Positions 33,689 to 41,884 of a stretch of 51,803 nt of DNA are shown here, one piece after another. Position numbers and translations under genes: made by a program. This DNA is from Humitalea rosea (GTDB lineage Bacteria; Pseudomonadota; Alphaproteobacteria; Acetobacterales; Acetobacteraceae), in contig NZ_QKYU01000031.1 in assembly GCF_003253705.1 (NCBI RefSeq), positions 1 to 51,803 on the forward strand, read 5' to 3'. Within the stretch, counting starts at the first letter, position 1; every line of letters starts with the position of its first letter. Below the pieces are notes generated by a model that was not told the origin of the DNA, made no database searches, and saw only the letters and a program-made list of their open reading frames with translations.

Positions 33689-34621
33689 TCAGGCGGCAAG
33701 GGTCGAGGACTGGACGGTGCTGCGCGCGGCCCAGAGGCGGGCCGTGAGCGGCCCCGGAATGGCGATGGCGGGTGCCACGTCGCAGCCCCCGAGCCAGCCC
33801 GCGATCTCCGCATCCGAAAAACCCTGCCAGCGATGGGCGTGGCGCTGCGCGAGGTCGGCGCGGTCATGCGGTGCCAGGTCCAGCAGCAGCAGGGTGCCGC
33901 CGGGGCGCAGCACGCGGACGGCCTCGGCCAGGGCCGCGGTGGGGTCCTCGGCGTAATGCAGCACCATCTGCATCGCCACGAGGTCAAAGCCGCCATCGGG
34001 CAGCGGCAGGCGGTACATGTCGGCCTGGCGCAGCGCCGCATGGCCGATGCCGAGCCCGGCGAGGCGTGCGCGGGCCAGCGCCAGCATGTCGCGGCTGGCA
34101 TCGACGCCGAGCAGGGATGCCGCGCGCGGCGCCAGCAGTTCCAGCAGCCGCCCGGTGCCGGTGCCGATATCCAGCACGGCCTCCAGCCGCCCCGGCGGCA
34201 AAGCGGTGAGCAGGGCGGCCTCGATCGCCTCGGCGGGCAGCTCCAGCGCGCTTGCCTCGTCCCATTCGGTGCCGGAGCGCCGGAACGCTTCCGACGCCGC
34301 GCGGGCCCGCTCGGCCAGCACGCGCGCGGCGGCGCGGGCATCGGCGGCCAGATGCGGGTCGTCCGGCCCGAGCCGGGCGATCAGATCCCGCGCCAGCGCG
34401 TCACGGTCGGCGAGGTGGAACCAGGCATTGGCGCCCTCGGGCACGCGTTCCAGCAGCCCGGCCTCGACCAGCAGGCGCAGGTGGCGGGACAGGCGCGGCT
34501 GGGACTGGCCGAGGATGGCGACGAGTTCCGTCACGCAGAAGCCGCCGCGGGCGCAAAGGGCGAGCAGCCGCAGCCGGGTCGGCTCGGCGGCGGCACGCAG
34601 GGCGGTCAGGAGGGATTCCAT
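33689..34621 (-). CDS. ArsR-family transcriptional regulator fused to SAM-dependent methyltransferase
   Basis: This 310-residue two-domain protein starts with an ArsR-type winged helix (about 1-90): LLTALRAAAEPTRLRLLALC, the recognition-helix region QSQPRLSRHLRLLVEAGLL and a wing GANAWFHL. A class I methyltransferase domain follows (about 140-290) with motif I VLDIGTGTGRLLELL, then VLHYAEDP and RVLRPGGTLLLLDLAPHD. The fusion suggests sensing of SAM or S-adenosylhomocysteine by the methyltransferase-like domain. Immediate linkage to metH supports a methionine-cycle regulator. An inverted repeat lies 19 bp upstream of its ATG. Confidence 0.88.
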   Translation of the reverse strand: MESLLTALRAAAEPTRLRLLALCARGGFCVTELVAILGQSQPRLSRHLRLLVEAGLLERVPEGANAWFHLADRDALARDLIARLGPDDPHLAADARAAARVLAERARAASEAFRRSGTEWDEASALELPAEAIEAALLTALPPGRLEAVLDIGTGTGRLLELLAPRAASLLGVDASRDMLALARARLAGLGIGHAALRQADMYRLPLPDGGFDLVAMQMVLHYAEDPTAALAEAVRVLRPGGTLLLLDLAPHDRADLAQRHAHRWQGFSDAEIAGWLGGCDVAPAIAIPGPLTARLWAARSTVQSSTLAA

Positions 34622-34639
34622 GGCTTGCCAATCGCATAA

Positions 34640-34653
34640 ACATATCCTTATGT
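34640..34653. promoter_or_regulatory. Inverted-repeat operator candidate before the ArsR-metH operon
   Basis: ACATATCCTTATGT is an exact 5-bp inverted repeat (ACATA/TATGT) with a 4-nt centre, in the 38-bp AT-richer gap between the ArsR-methyltransferase start (34621) and the divergent CxCC gene (34660). An overlapping CATAA...TTATG pair (34635-34652) strengthens the symmetry. ArsR-family dimers bind such short palindromes, so this is the best candidate for autoregulation of the operon and possibly of the divergent gene. Confidence 0.55.
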
Positions 34654-34659
34654 CCAGCG

Positions 34660-34971
34660 ATGGCTTGGTCGATCGATGCCCGCATCCCCGTGACCCTGGT
34701 CGCGGATGAGCACGCCCTGGCGGCGGCCGCGGCGGCGGCGCCGGCTGCCTTCGTGCTGCGGCAGGTTTTTGGCGCGCCCTCGCACCAGCCCGGCTGCGCC
34801 TGCTGCGAGGGGCGGTCCCCGGCAGCGCTGGCGCTGGACCGGCTGTTCCTGGACCGGGTGCGGGGGCAGGTGCCCTTCTTCGGCGCGGTGCTGGCGCAAG
34901 AGGATGCGCAGCTTCGCACGGCGCTGACGGAGGACCGGGTGGTGGCGGCCCGCTTCCGCCTCCTCGGCTAG
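34660..34971 (+). CDS. Small protein with CxCC motif, function unknown
   Basis: This 103-residue protein is not one I recognise firmly. It reads MAWSIDARIPVTLVADEHAL, then QPGCACCEGRSPAALALDRL and FLDRVRGQVPFFGAVLA, ending VAARFRLLG. The GCxCC motif is the metal-binding mark of COG0523 (CobW-like) GTPases, but there is no Walker A motif and the protein is too short for one. It is divergent from the ArsR-metH operon across a 38-bp gap containing a palindrome, so it may share that control. No clear ribosome-binding site precedes the ATG, which suggests a leaderless or weakly translated message. Confidence 0.6.
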   Translation: MAWSIDARIPVTLVADEHALAAAAAAAPAAFVLRQVFGAPSHQPGCACCEGRSPAALALDRLFLDRVRGQVPFFGAVLAQEDAQLRTALTEDRVVAARFRLLG

Positions 34972-34980
34972 GGTGGCGCC

Positions 34981-35124
34981 GTGGTCGCCGATGTCGCCGC
35001 CAATGGGCGGGAGGCGCGGCGGCCGATCGATCCCGCCGCCCCGGCCTTCGAGGTCGCGCTGCGCCGCGCGCGTCCCTGGCGGGCCGCGGCGCGCCAGGGC
35101 GGGATTCAAGCCCGCCCGAGCTGA
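34981..35124 (+). CDS. Possible 47-residue protein, function unknown
   Basis: A short frame starts at GTG 34981, 9 bp after the CxCC gene, and ends at TGA 35124, just before the convergent phaR stop. Third codon positions are mostly G or C. The product contains VADVAANGREARRPIDPA and ALRRARPWRAAARQGG. No strong ribosome-binding site and no family are visible, so this is a low-confidence call based on codon pattern and position. Confidence 0.35.
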   Translation: MVADVAANGREARRPIDPAAPAFEVALRRARPWRAAARQGGIQARPS

Positions 35125-35131
35125 GCCGTCC

Positions 35132-35764
35132 TCAGCCCTTCTTCTGCTCCGTCTGCATCTGCGCCATGCGCCGTTGCAGCGATTCCAGCTCGGCCTTCAG
35201 CAACTCGACCTCCCGCAGCGGATCGCGGGCGGGCGGCGTCGCGGCGGGATCGGGGCGGCCGGCGAAGGGGCTGAACAGCGTCATGGCGCGCTCCATCATC
35301 GCCATGTTCTGCTTGCCCATCTCCTCCAGCGCGTTGAAGGGCGTCAGCGTGCCGATGGTCTGCTGCACCGTCTGGCGCATCTGCTCCTGCTGCCGGGCGA
35401 AGGCGCTCATGGTGTATTCGAGGTAGCGCGGCACGACGCCCTGCAGGCTGTCGCCATAGAAGCCGATCAGATGGCGCAGGAAGGATTCGGGCAGCAGATG
35501 TTTGCCCTTGGCCTCCTCCTCCACGATAATTTGAGTGAGCACGCCGCGGGTGATGTCATCCCCCGATTTCGCGTCATACACCACGAAATCCCGCCCGGCG
35601 CGGACCATGGCCGCCAGATCCTCAAGGGTGACATAGGACGAGGACTCAGTGTTATAGAGCCGCCGGTTGGCGTATTTCTTCACCACCACCGTGGAGAGCG
35701 GCGGGGTCGGAGCGGCGGCCTCGGCGTCGTTGGTTTTCGGCGTTTCCGCGGTTTGATCGGCCAT
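35132..35764 (-). CDS. phaR: Polyhydroxyalkanoate synthesis repressor PhaR
   Basis: This 210-residue DNA-binding repressor controls phasin and PHA genes and also senses PHA. The N-terminal PHB/PHA-accumulation DNA-binding domain is unmistakable: VVVKKYANRRLYNTESSSYV, then LEDLAAMVRAGRDFVVYDAKSGDDITR and LTQIIVEEEAKG. A PhaR-type C-terminal part follows (FYGDSLQGVVPRYLEYTM) and a final coiled-coil segment. The ATG at 35764 is preferred over one nine bases upstream because AAAAAGGA then sits at proper spacing. It is divergent from the synthase genes, with 128 bp between. Confidence 0.93.
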   Translation of the reverse strand: MADQTAETPKTNDAEAAAPTPPLSTVVVKKYANRRLYNTESSSYVTLEDLAAMVRAGRDFVVYDAKSGDDITRGVLTQIIVEEEAKGKHLLPESFLRHLIGFYGDSLQGVVPRYLEYTMSAFARQQEQMRQTVQQTIGTLTPFNALEEMGKQNMAMMERAMTLFSPFAGRPDPAATPPARDPLREVELLKAELESLQRRMAQMQTEQKKG

Positions 35765-35892
35765 GACGCCCATCCTTTTTGGCAATCCCGGAGTTAAGCC
35801 TAGCACGGTGATGTTGCGGTGCGAACGCATCGCGCGCAGATGGGCGCCAATGCGGCCCGGGGCGGGGTCTGAGGGGATGCTGGCGGCGTTGC

Positions 35893-36360
35893 ATGGCGGA
35901 TGGTGGCTTGGCAGGACGGAAGGAGGGCGGGCGGGTCAGGCCGCCCCAGACCGATGCGTCCCCGGCGTCCGAGGCCCCTGGCCCGGCGATGCCGCCGCTC
36001 GACCGCCTGGCCGCCGACTGGCTGGCGCTGTGGCAATCCGAGCTGGACGCCCGCGCGCGGGATGTGGAATGGCGCGACGGCATGGCCGCGATCGCCGGGC
36101 TTGGCGCGGGGATGCTGCTGGCCTGGACGCGCGCCTTGCAGACCTGGCCCGGGCTGCATGAACGCCCCCCCGCACCGCCAGGGCCCGCGCCCGCTGCCGC
36201 TGCACCTGGGGATGGCGGGGCTGCGCCGGAGCCTGGCGCTGGCGGCGATCCCGCCCTCCGACAACGCCTGGCCGAGCTTGAGCGACGCCTGGCCGATCTC
36301 GAAGGCCGGGCGGGTGGAGCGGGACCGGATCCTCAACGCGGCCGCCGCCCAAAACGCTGA
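35893..36360 (+). CDS. Small coiled-coil protein before the PHA synthase, PhaE-like subunit candidate
   Basis: This 155-residue protein comprises a helical segment (DRLAADWLALWQSELDARAR), a hydrophobic stretch (MAAIAGLGAGMLLAWTRALQ), a Pro/Ala-rich linker and a C-terminal heptad helix ([18 protein letters not shown]) with a basic end. Up to 36157 third codon positions are G/C-rich in this frame. From 36158 on, the pattern switches to the synthase frame, so the last third is dual-coding. Helical content, a C-terminal coiled coil and position directly before a class III-like PhaC suggest a compact PhaE/PhaR-type synthase subunit; this is inference. ATG 35989 is an alternative start. Confidence 0.55.
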   Translation: MADGGLAGRKEGGRVRPPQTDASPASEAPGPAMPPLDRLAADWLALWQSELDARARDVEWRDGMAAIAGLGAGMLLAWTRALQTWPGLHERPPAPPGPAPAAAAPGDGGAAPEPGAGGDPALRQRLAELERRLADLEGRAGGAGPDPQRGRRPKR

Positions 36361-37417
36361 CCGGCCGGAGGCTGACGGCGCCAGCCTGCTGCGCGAGGCG
36401 GTGCTGCGGCAACTGGCCGAGGAGGATGCGAGCTTCGCCGCCGGCGTGCTCGCCTACCGCCACCATCCCTGGCGGCGCGACCTGCCCGAGCCGCCGGTGA
36501 TCTGGGCCGAGGGCGCGGCGCGGGTGCTGGATTATGGCGGTGACGGCCCCCCGGTGCTCTTCGTGCCCTCGCTGATCAACCGCGCCTATGTGCTGGATCT
36601 GGCGCCCGGGGCCTCCATGCTGCGGCATCTGGCGGGCAAGGGGCTGCGGCCGCTGCTGCTGGACTGGGGCACGCCGGGGCCGGCGGAACGCGGGCTGAGC
36701 CTTACCGACCATATCGCGGGGCCGCTGGAGCGGGCACTCGTCGCATTGCCGGGGCCCGTGACCCTGGTGGGCTATTGCATGGGTGGGCTGCTGACCCTGG
36801 CCGCGGCACTGCGCCGGCCGGAACGGGTGGCAGGGCTGGCGCTGCTCGCGACCCCCTGGGATTTCCATGCCGGGCCCGATGCGGCGGCGCGCGGGCGCTC
36901 GCTCGCCGCCCTGCTGCCGGCGCTGGAGCCGGCGATGGAGTTGACCGGCGCGCTGCCGACGGATGTGGTGCAGGCGCTGTTCGCGGCCATCGACCCCTGG
37001 GGCATCGCCCGGAAGTTCCGCCGCTTCGGCCGCGAACCGGCCGATTCCGCTCGCGCCGCGCTGTTCGTGGCGCTGGAGGATTGGCTGAACGATGGCGTGC
37101 CGCTGGCCGCCCCGGTCGCGCGCGCCTGCTTCACCGACTGGTATGGCCGCAACGATCCGGGGCGGCTGGCCTGGCGTGTGGCGGGGCAGGTGATCGACCC
37201 GGCCGATTGGGACGGGCCGCTGTTCGTGGCGGTGCCCAAGGCGGACCGGATCGTCCCGCCCGCCTCCGCGCTGGCCCTGGCGCTGCGGGCGCGGGAGGGC
37301 AGGGCCGAGGTCACGCTGCATGAGGCGGGGGCCGGGCATATCGGCATGGTGGCCGGGCCGATGGCCGAAGCGGCGCTCTGGCGCCCGCTGCTGGCATGGC
37401 TCCGATCCTTGCCCTGA
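36158..37417 (+). CDS. phaC: PHA synthase family protein (class III-like PhaC)
   Basis: This 419-residue alpha/beta-hydrolase-fold protein has PHA synthase marks. The lipase-like box has Cys207 as nucleophile (VGYCMGG), with Asp363 (PKADRIVPP) and His394 (AGHIGMVAG) completing the triad. The region [19 protein letters not shown], followed by LLLDWGTPG, is the PhaC signature around the oxyanion hole. It lacks the long N-terminal domain of class I enzymes and is nearer class III/IV in size, with a short N-terminal extension. It polymerises hydroxyacyl-CoA if active. Its ATG lies 203 nt inside the upstream gene, in another frame. phaA follows 50 bp downstream. Confidence 0.75.
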   Translation: MNAPPHRQGPRPLPLHLGMAGLRRSLALAAIPPSDNAWPSLSDAWPISKAGRVERDRILNAAAAQNADRPEADGASLLREAVLRQLAEEDASFAAGVLAYRHHPWRRDLPEPPVIWAEGAARVLDYGGDGPPVLFVPSLINRAYVLDLAPGASMLRHLAGKGLRPLLLDWGTPGPAERGLSLTDHIAGPLERALVALPGPVTLVGYCMGGLLTLAAALRRPERVAGLALLATPWDFHAGPDAAARGRSLAALLPALEPAMELTGALPTDVVQALFAAIDPWGIARKFRRFGREPADSARAALFVALEDWLNDGVPLAAPVARACFTDWYGRNDPGRLAWRVAGQVIDPADWDGPLFVAVPKADRIVPPASALALALRAREGRAEVTLHEAGAGHIGMVAGPMAEAALWRPLLAWLRSLP

Positions 37418-37467
37418 GGCACACCGAAGCCCAATCTGCCGCAAAAGCCAGTCGAGGATACCGGATC

Positions 37468-38643
37468 ATGCAGGACATCGTCATCGCCTCCGCCGCCCGT
37501 ACCCCGGTCGGTTCCTTCAACGGCGCCTTCGCCAGCCTTTCCGCCCATGCCCTTGGCAGCGTCGCGATCAAGGCCGCGCTGGAGCGCGCCGGCATCTCGG
37601 GGGAGGAAGTGGACGAGGTCATCCTCGGCCAGGTGCTGCCGGCCGGCGAGGGCCAGAACCCCGCCCGCCAGGCCTCGGTCGGCGCGGGCATTCCCTATGA
37701 GCGCACCGCCTTCGGCATCAACCAGCTGTGTGGCTCGGGGCTTCGCACCGTGGCGCTCGCAGCCCAGCAGATCGCGACGGGGGATGCCACCATCATGGTC
37801 GCCGGCGGCATGGAGAGCATGACCCAGGCGCCGCACTGCCAGCAGATGCGGGCGGGGACCAAGATGGGCAGCATCGAGCTGATCGACACCATGCTGCGCG
37901 ACGGGCTGATGGATGCCTTCCACGGCTACCACATGGGCAATACCGCCGAGAACGTCGCCCAAAAATTCCAGATCACCCGCGACGACCAGGACGCCTTCGC
38001 CTTCGCCAGCCAGACCAAGGCCGGTGCCGCCATGGCCGCCGGGCGTTTTGCCGATGAGATCGTCCCGGTCACTGTGAAGGGCCGCAAGGGCGACACCATC
38101 GTCACCAGCGACGAATACCCCCGCCCCGAGACCACGCGCGAAATCCTCGCCAAGCTGCGCCCGGCCTTCGCCAAGGACGGCAGCGTCACCGCCGGCAATG
38201 CCAGCGGCATCAATGATGGCGCGGCCGCCATCGTGGTGATGTCGGGCAAGGAAGCCTCCCGCCGCGGCATCACGCCGATGGCGCGCATCGTCTCCTGGGC
38301 GACCGCGGGCGTGGACCCCGCGATCATGGGCACGGGGCCGATCCCGGCCAGCCGCAAGGCGCTGGCCCGTGCCGGCTGGACCATCGACGACCTGGACCTC
38401 ATCGAGGCCAATGAGGCCTTCGCCGCCCAGGCCTGCGCGGTGAACAAGGACCTCGGCTGGGACCCGGCCAAGGTCAATGTGAACGGCGGCGCCATCGCCC
38501 TTGGCCACCCCATTGGCGCCTCGGGCGCCCGGGTGCTGAACACCCTGCTGTTCGAGATGAAGCGTCGCGGCGCCAAGAAGGGCCTGGCGACGCTGTGCAT
38601 CGGCGGCGGCATGGGTGTCGCCATGTGCGTCGAAGCCGCCTGA
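37468..38643 (+). CDS. phaA: Acetyl-CoA acetyltransferase (thiolase)
   Basis: This 391-residue biosynthetic-type thiolase condenses two acetyl-CoA to acetoacetyl-CoA, the first step of PHB synthesis. Catalytic Cys88 is in NQLCGSGLR, His347 in LGHPIGASG and Cys377 in LCIGGGMG. It starts at ATG 37468 ([15 protein letters not shown]), 50 bp after the synthase, in line with a pha operon. phaB (acetoacetyl-CoA reductase) is not in this window next to it. The last 19 bases overlap the next gene. AtoB-type catabolic use is possible too. Confidence 0.9.
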   Translation: MQDIVIASAARTPVGSFNGAFASLSAHALGSVAIKAALERAGISGEEVDEVILGQVLPAGEGQNPARQASVGAGIPYERTAFGINQLCGSGLRTVALAAQQIATGDATIMVAGGMESMTQAPHCQQMRAGTKMGSIELIDTMLRDGLMDAFHGYHMGNTAENVAQKFQITRDDQDAFAFASQTKAGAAMAAGRFADEIVPVTVKGRKGDTIVTSDEYPRPETTREILAKLRPAFAKDGSVTAGNASGINDGAAAIVVMSGKEASRRGITPMARIVSWATAGVDPAIMGTGPIPASRKALARAGWTIDDLDLIEANEAFAAQACAVNKDLGWDPAKVNVNGGAIALGHPIGASGARVLNTLLFEMKRRGAKKGLATLCIGGGMGVAMCVEAA

Positions 38644-39515
38644 TCTTCGGCCGCCGCGCTCTGCTGGCGGGGGCGGCGGCGGGGTTCGCCGTCGCCCCCG
38701 CCGTCGCGGCAGCCACAAGCCATTTCTTCACCACCTCGGATGGGGTGCGGCTGCATTACGTGATGGCCGGAGCCCAGGGACCGGGGATCCCGACTATCGT
38801 CTTCGTCCCCGGCTGGTGCATGCCGGCCTGGATTTTTGCCCCGCAGATCGACGCTTTGTCGCGCTACGCCCGCGTCGTGGTGCTGGACCCGCGCGGGCAG
38901 GGGCGGTCTGAGGTCGCGCGCTCGGGCTATGAGCCGGCGCGGCGGGGGCGGGATATCGCCGAGCTGCTGGCCCGCCTCGGGCCCGGCCGCATGGTGCTGG
39001 CGGGCTGGTCGCTCGGCGTGCTGGATGTGCTGTCCTGGCTGGCGACGGCCGGGGACCGGCAGCTTGCCGGGCTGGTGCTGATCGATAATTCGGTGGGCGA
39101 GGGCACCCCCCCGGCCGGTGGCGGCGGCTCCAGCTTCTTCACCAACCTGCGCCGGCAGCGGGACCGCACGACGCGCGGCTTCGTCGCCAGCATGTTCAAG
39201 ACGCCGCAATCGCCCGCCTATCTCGCCGCTTTGGCGCATGACGCGCAGATCATGCCCGTGGAGTCCGCCATTGCCCTGCTTTCCTATCCCCGCCCGCGCG
39301 AATTCTGGCGCAATGCGCTGTATTCGACGCGGCGCCCGGTGCTCTACGCGGTGACGCCGAAGTTCCGCGAACAGGCCTCCCTGGTCGAACAGCGCCACAC
39401 CGATGCGGTCGCCGACCTCTACCCCGAGGCCGGGCACGCGCTCTTCGTCGATGCCGCCCCCCGCTTCAACGACGCGGTCGCCGACCTGCTGCATCGCCGG
39501 GCGGTTTGGGGGTGA
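38625..39515 (+). CDS. Exported alpha/beta hydrolase
   Basis: Starting at GTG 38625 this 296-residue protein has a twin-arginine-like signal ([20 protein letters not shown], cleavage near AVAAA) followed by an alpha/beta-hydrolase domain. The nucleophile is Ser in [11 protein letters not shown], the oxyanion region is [10 protein letters not shown], and the terminal His is in [10 protein letters not shown]. The GTG lies 19 bases inside phaA and its TGA overlaps the next ATG, so it is coupled both ways. The substrate is unknown; location after phaA raises the idea of an extracytoplasmic ester or PHA-oligomer hydrolase, which is speculative. Confidence 0.75.
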   Translation: MRRSRLIFGRRALLAGAAAGFAVAPAVAAATSHFFTTSDGVRLHYVMAGAQGPGIPTIVFVPGWCMPAWIFAPQIDALSRYARVVVLDPRGQGRSEVARSGYEPARRGRDIAELLARLGPGRMVLAGWSLGVLDVLSWLATAGDRQLAGLVLIDNSVGEGTPPAGGGGSSFFTNLRRQRDRTTRGFVASMFKTPQSPAYLAALAHDAQIMPVESAIALLSYPRPREFWRNALYSTRRPVLYAVTPKFREQASLVEQRHTDAVADLYPEAGHALFVDAAPRFNDAVADLLHRRAVWG

Positions 39516-41884
39516 TGCGGGCGCTGCTGCCGCTCTTCCTCATCTCCGCCGCGGCGGTGGGGGTGGAAATCGCGCTGACCCGGATCTTCGCCGTCGGGTC
39601 CTGGTCCGAATATGGCTACTGGGTGATCTCCATCGCCATGACCGGCTTCGCCGTCTCCGGCGTGGTCATGGTGCTGGGGCGGGCGCGGTTTCGCGATTGG
39701 GCGGGCTGGATGCTGCCGGCGCTGCCGCTGGCGATGCTGGTGGCCGGGGCGCTAGGCTGGGTCGGCGTGGCAGCCAATCCGTTCAACCCCTTGGAATTGC
39801 AGAACCCGGCCACAGCCGGGCCGCAGCTTTGGAACATCCTCGGCTATTACGGGGCGCTGTTTCCCTTCTTCTTCCTGGCCGGGCTCGCGGTCTCGCTGAA
39901 CTTCGTGGTCCATGCCGGGCAGGTCGGGCGGGTCTATGGCTATGACCTGCTGGGCGCCGGGGCCGGGGCGGCGCTGGCGCTGGGGCTGCTCTGCGGGCTG
40001 CATCCGTTCTGGATGATCCCGGCCCTGCTGCCGCTGCTGGCGCTGGCCGCGGGGCTCTCGGGACGCGGGGGCTGGCGCTGGGCCGCAGTTGCCGTGCTGA
40101 TCGGAGGGGAGGCCGCGGCGCTGCTGCTCGCGGCGCCAAAAATAAGCGAATACAAAGCGATATACGCGCCTCTTCATGTGCCGGATGGGCAGCAGCGCGC
40201 CGAAATCCTGGCCCCTGGCGGCGTCTACCAATTGCTCGACAACTTCACCGAGCGGCTGGACACGGATGTCTCCAACAATGCCGGGATGATGGGGCTGCCG
40301 GCGCCGCCGCGCGGCTACGGGCTGTACCGGGATGGGGCGCGGATCGCGACCCTGCCGATGGGGCCGCCCGAATCCGCCCATGCCCCCGCGGCGCTGGATG
40401 CCGCCCCCTATGCGCTGCTGACCGCGCCCCGCGTGCTGGTGCTGGGTGGGGAGGGCGGCTTCCGCGCCGCCGAGGCGCTGGCGCTGGGCGCCGCCGCCGT
40501 CACGGTGATCGAGCCCGAGCCGGTGCTGCGCGCCGCACTCGCCGATGGCCTCGGCCCATCCCCCGCGCCGCCGGCCGATCCGCGCGTGACCCTGTCCGAC
40601 CAGCACCCGCTGGCGCCGGCCGAGGGCTATGACCTCATCGACATCTCCGGCGATTTCCTGGCGGCGCGGGAGCAGAACCGCCACGCTTATACCGCCGAGG
40701 CGATCGCCGCCTGGCTCGCGCGGCTTCCGCCGGGCGGGATGATCTCCATCCCCGTGACCATCCGCGAACTGCCGGCCTATGCGCTGCGCCTGGCCGCGAC
40801 CGCCGTCGCCGCCTTGCGGGAGGCGGGGGTGGCGGAGCCGGGGGCGCATCTGGCGGTGCTGCGCTCGGCCTGGAACCTGCGGCTGCTGATCGCGCGCGAT
40901 CCGATCCCGCCCGAGGCGGTGGCGCGGCTCGCGGACTTCGCCGAGACGCGCTCCTTCGATCTCTCCTACGCCCCCGGGTTCACCGCGCCCTCGGTCTGGA
41001 ACGACGTGCCGGCGGTCTCGCTGGAGAGCGAGATGGTGCAGTCGGGCGGCGAGGCGGTGGACAGCGTCGCGCAGGATATCCGTGCGCTGCTGGAGGGCAC
41101 CGCCGCCCCCTCGGCCTTCGACCGCTCCCCGATCACCGCCGACCGCCCCTGGCTGAGCCCGATCGTGCGCTTCGCGGCACTGCCCCTGGCGCTGGCGCGG
41201 ATCGAGGTGCTGCCGCAGTCGGAGATCGGGCTGCTGGTGAATGCCGCGGTGCTGGCCCAGGCGGCGGTGCTGGCGCTGATCGTGATGCTGCTGCCGCTGG
41301 TGGCGCGCGGGGCGTTGCGGGTGCCGGCGCGGATCATGGGCCGGGCGCTGGTGTATTTCCCGGCCCTCGGTCTCGGCTTCCTGATGATCGAGATCGTCGC
41401 CATCGAACAGGCGGCCCTGCTGCTTGGCGACCGCACGGCGGGCTTCTCGCTGGTGCTGACTACCATGCTGGTCTTCTCCGGCGCCGGGGCGATGCTGGCG
41501 GGGCGGGTGGCGCGGCCGGACCGGGCGCTGGGCTTCGCGGTGCTGGCGGTGGTGCTGTGCTGCGCGCTGGGCGTCGCGGGGCTGCATGCGGGGGTGCTGG
41601 CGGGGCTTGGCCTCAGCTGGTGGGCGCGGGCGGGGCTGGTGGTGGTGGCGCTGGCGCCGCTGTCCTTCGCGCTCGGCCTGCCTTTCCCATTGGGGCTGGA
41701 CCGCTTCCAGCGGGAGAGTCCGGCGATGTTGCCCTGGGCCTGGTCGCTGAACGGCGCCTTCTCGGTGCTGGCGACGCCGCTCGCGACTCTGCTCGGGCAT
41801 GGATTCGGTCTGGTGCCGGTTCTTGTTGCCGGCATGATCTGTTACTTCCTTGCAGGAATCCTATGGCCACGGAGCCCCGCATGA
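39515..41884 (+). CDS. Membrane-embedded spermidine synthase-like protein
   Basis: This 789-residue protein has an N-terminal set of about six hydrophobic segments (from LFLISAAAVGVEIALTRIF), a central soluble domain (about 210-560) with a spermidine-synthase/SAM-binding-like fold (VLVLGGEGGFRAAEALALG, then VTVIEPEP and YDLIDISGDFL), and a second membrane block of about seven helices (about 570-789). This architecture is known as membrane spermidine synthase-like, with function unresolved. The ATG at 39515 overlaps the hydrolase stop (TGATG), and its own stop overlaps the PIMT start (ATGA). Polyamine synthesis is not assured. Confidence 0.75.
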   Translation: MRALLPLFLISAAAVGVEIALTRIFAVGSWSEYGYWVISIAMTGFAVSGVVMVLGRARFRDWAGWMLPALPLAMLVAGALGWVGVAANPFNPLELQNPATAGPQLWNILGYYGALFPFFFLAGLAVSLNFVVHAGQVGRVYGYDLLGAGAGAALALGLLCGLHPFWMIPALLPLLALAAGLSGRGGWRWAAVAVLIGGEAAALLLAAPKISEYKAIYAPLHVPDGQQRAEILAPGGVYQLLDNFTERLDTDVSNNAGMMGLPAPPRGYGLYRDGARIATLPMGPPESAHAPAALDAAPYALLTAPRVLVLGGEGGFRAAEALALGAAAVTVIEPEPVLRAALADGLGPSPAPPADPRVTLSDQHPLAPAEGYDLIDISGDFLAAREQNRHAYTAEAIAAWLARLPPGGMISIPVTIRELPAYALRLAATAVAALREAGVAEPGAHLAVLRSAWNLRLLIARDPIPPEAVARLADFAETRSFDLSYAPGFTAPSVWNDVPAVSLESEMVQSGGEAVDSVAQDIRALLEGTAAPSAFDRSPITADRPWLSPIVRFAALPLALARIEVLPQSEIGLLVNAAVLAQAAVLALIVMLLPLVARGALRVPARIMGRALVYFPALGLGFLMIEIVAIEQAALLLGDRTAGFSLVLTTMLVFSGAGAMLAGRVARPDRALGFAVLAVVLCCALGVAGLHAGVLAGLGLSWWARAGLVVVALAPLSFALGLPFPLGLDRFQRESPAMLPWAWSLNGAFSVLATPLATLLGHGFGLVPVLVAGMICYFLAGILWPRSPA

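Noticed and set aside
29945-34639. A 1564-codon open frame on the plus strand opposite metH and its neighbours
   Set aside because: The minus strand encodes complete, recognisable proteins there. Long antisense frames arise in such GC-rich DNA because stop codons are rare; the translation is His/Arg/Gly-rich with no domain.
34622-34659. A SAM, SAH or cobalamin riboswitch upstream of the metH operon
   Set aside because: The gap is only 38 bp, too short for any of these riboswitches, and it holds a DNA palindrome suited to a protein operator.
34650-34709. Alternative ATG at 34650 giving a 19-codon frame
   Set aside because: The frame stops after 19 codons and overlaps the palindrome; the ATG at 34660 opens a frame of 103 residues with normal coding character.
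35809-35835. TTGC/GCGAA half-sites as a PhaR operator in the phaR-phaC gap
   Set aside because: The match to the TGC-rich sites reported for PhaR is too loose to call in such GC-rich sequence.
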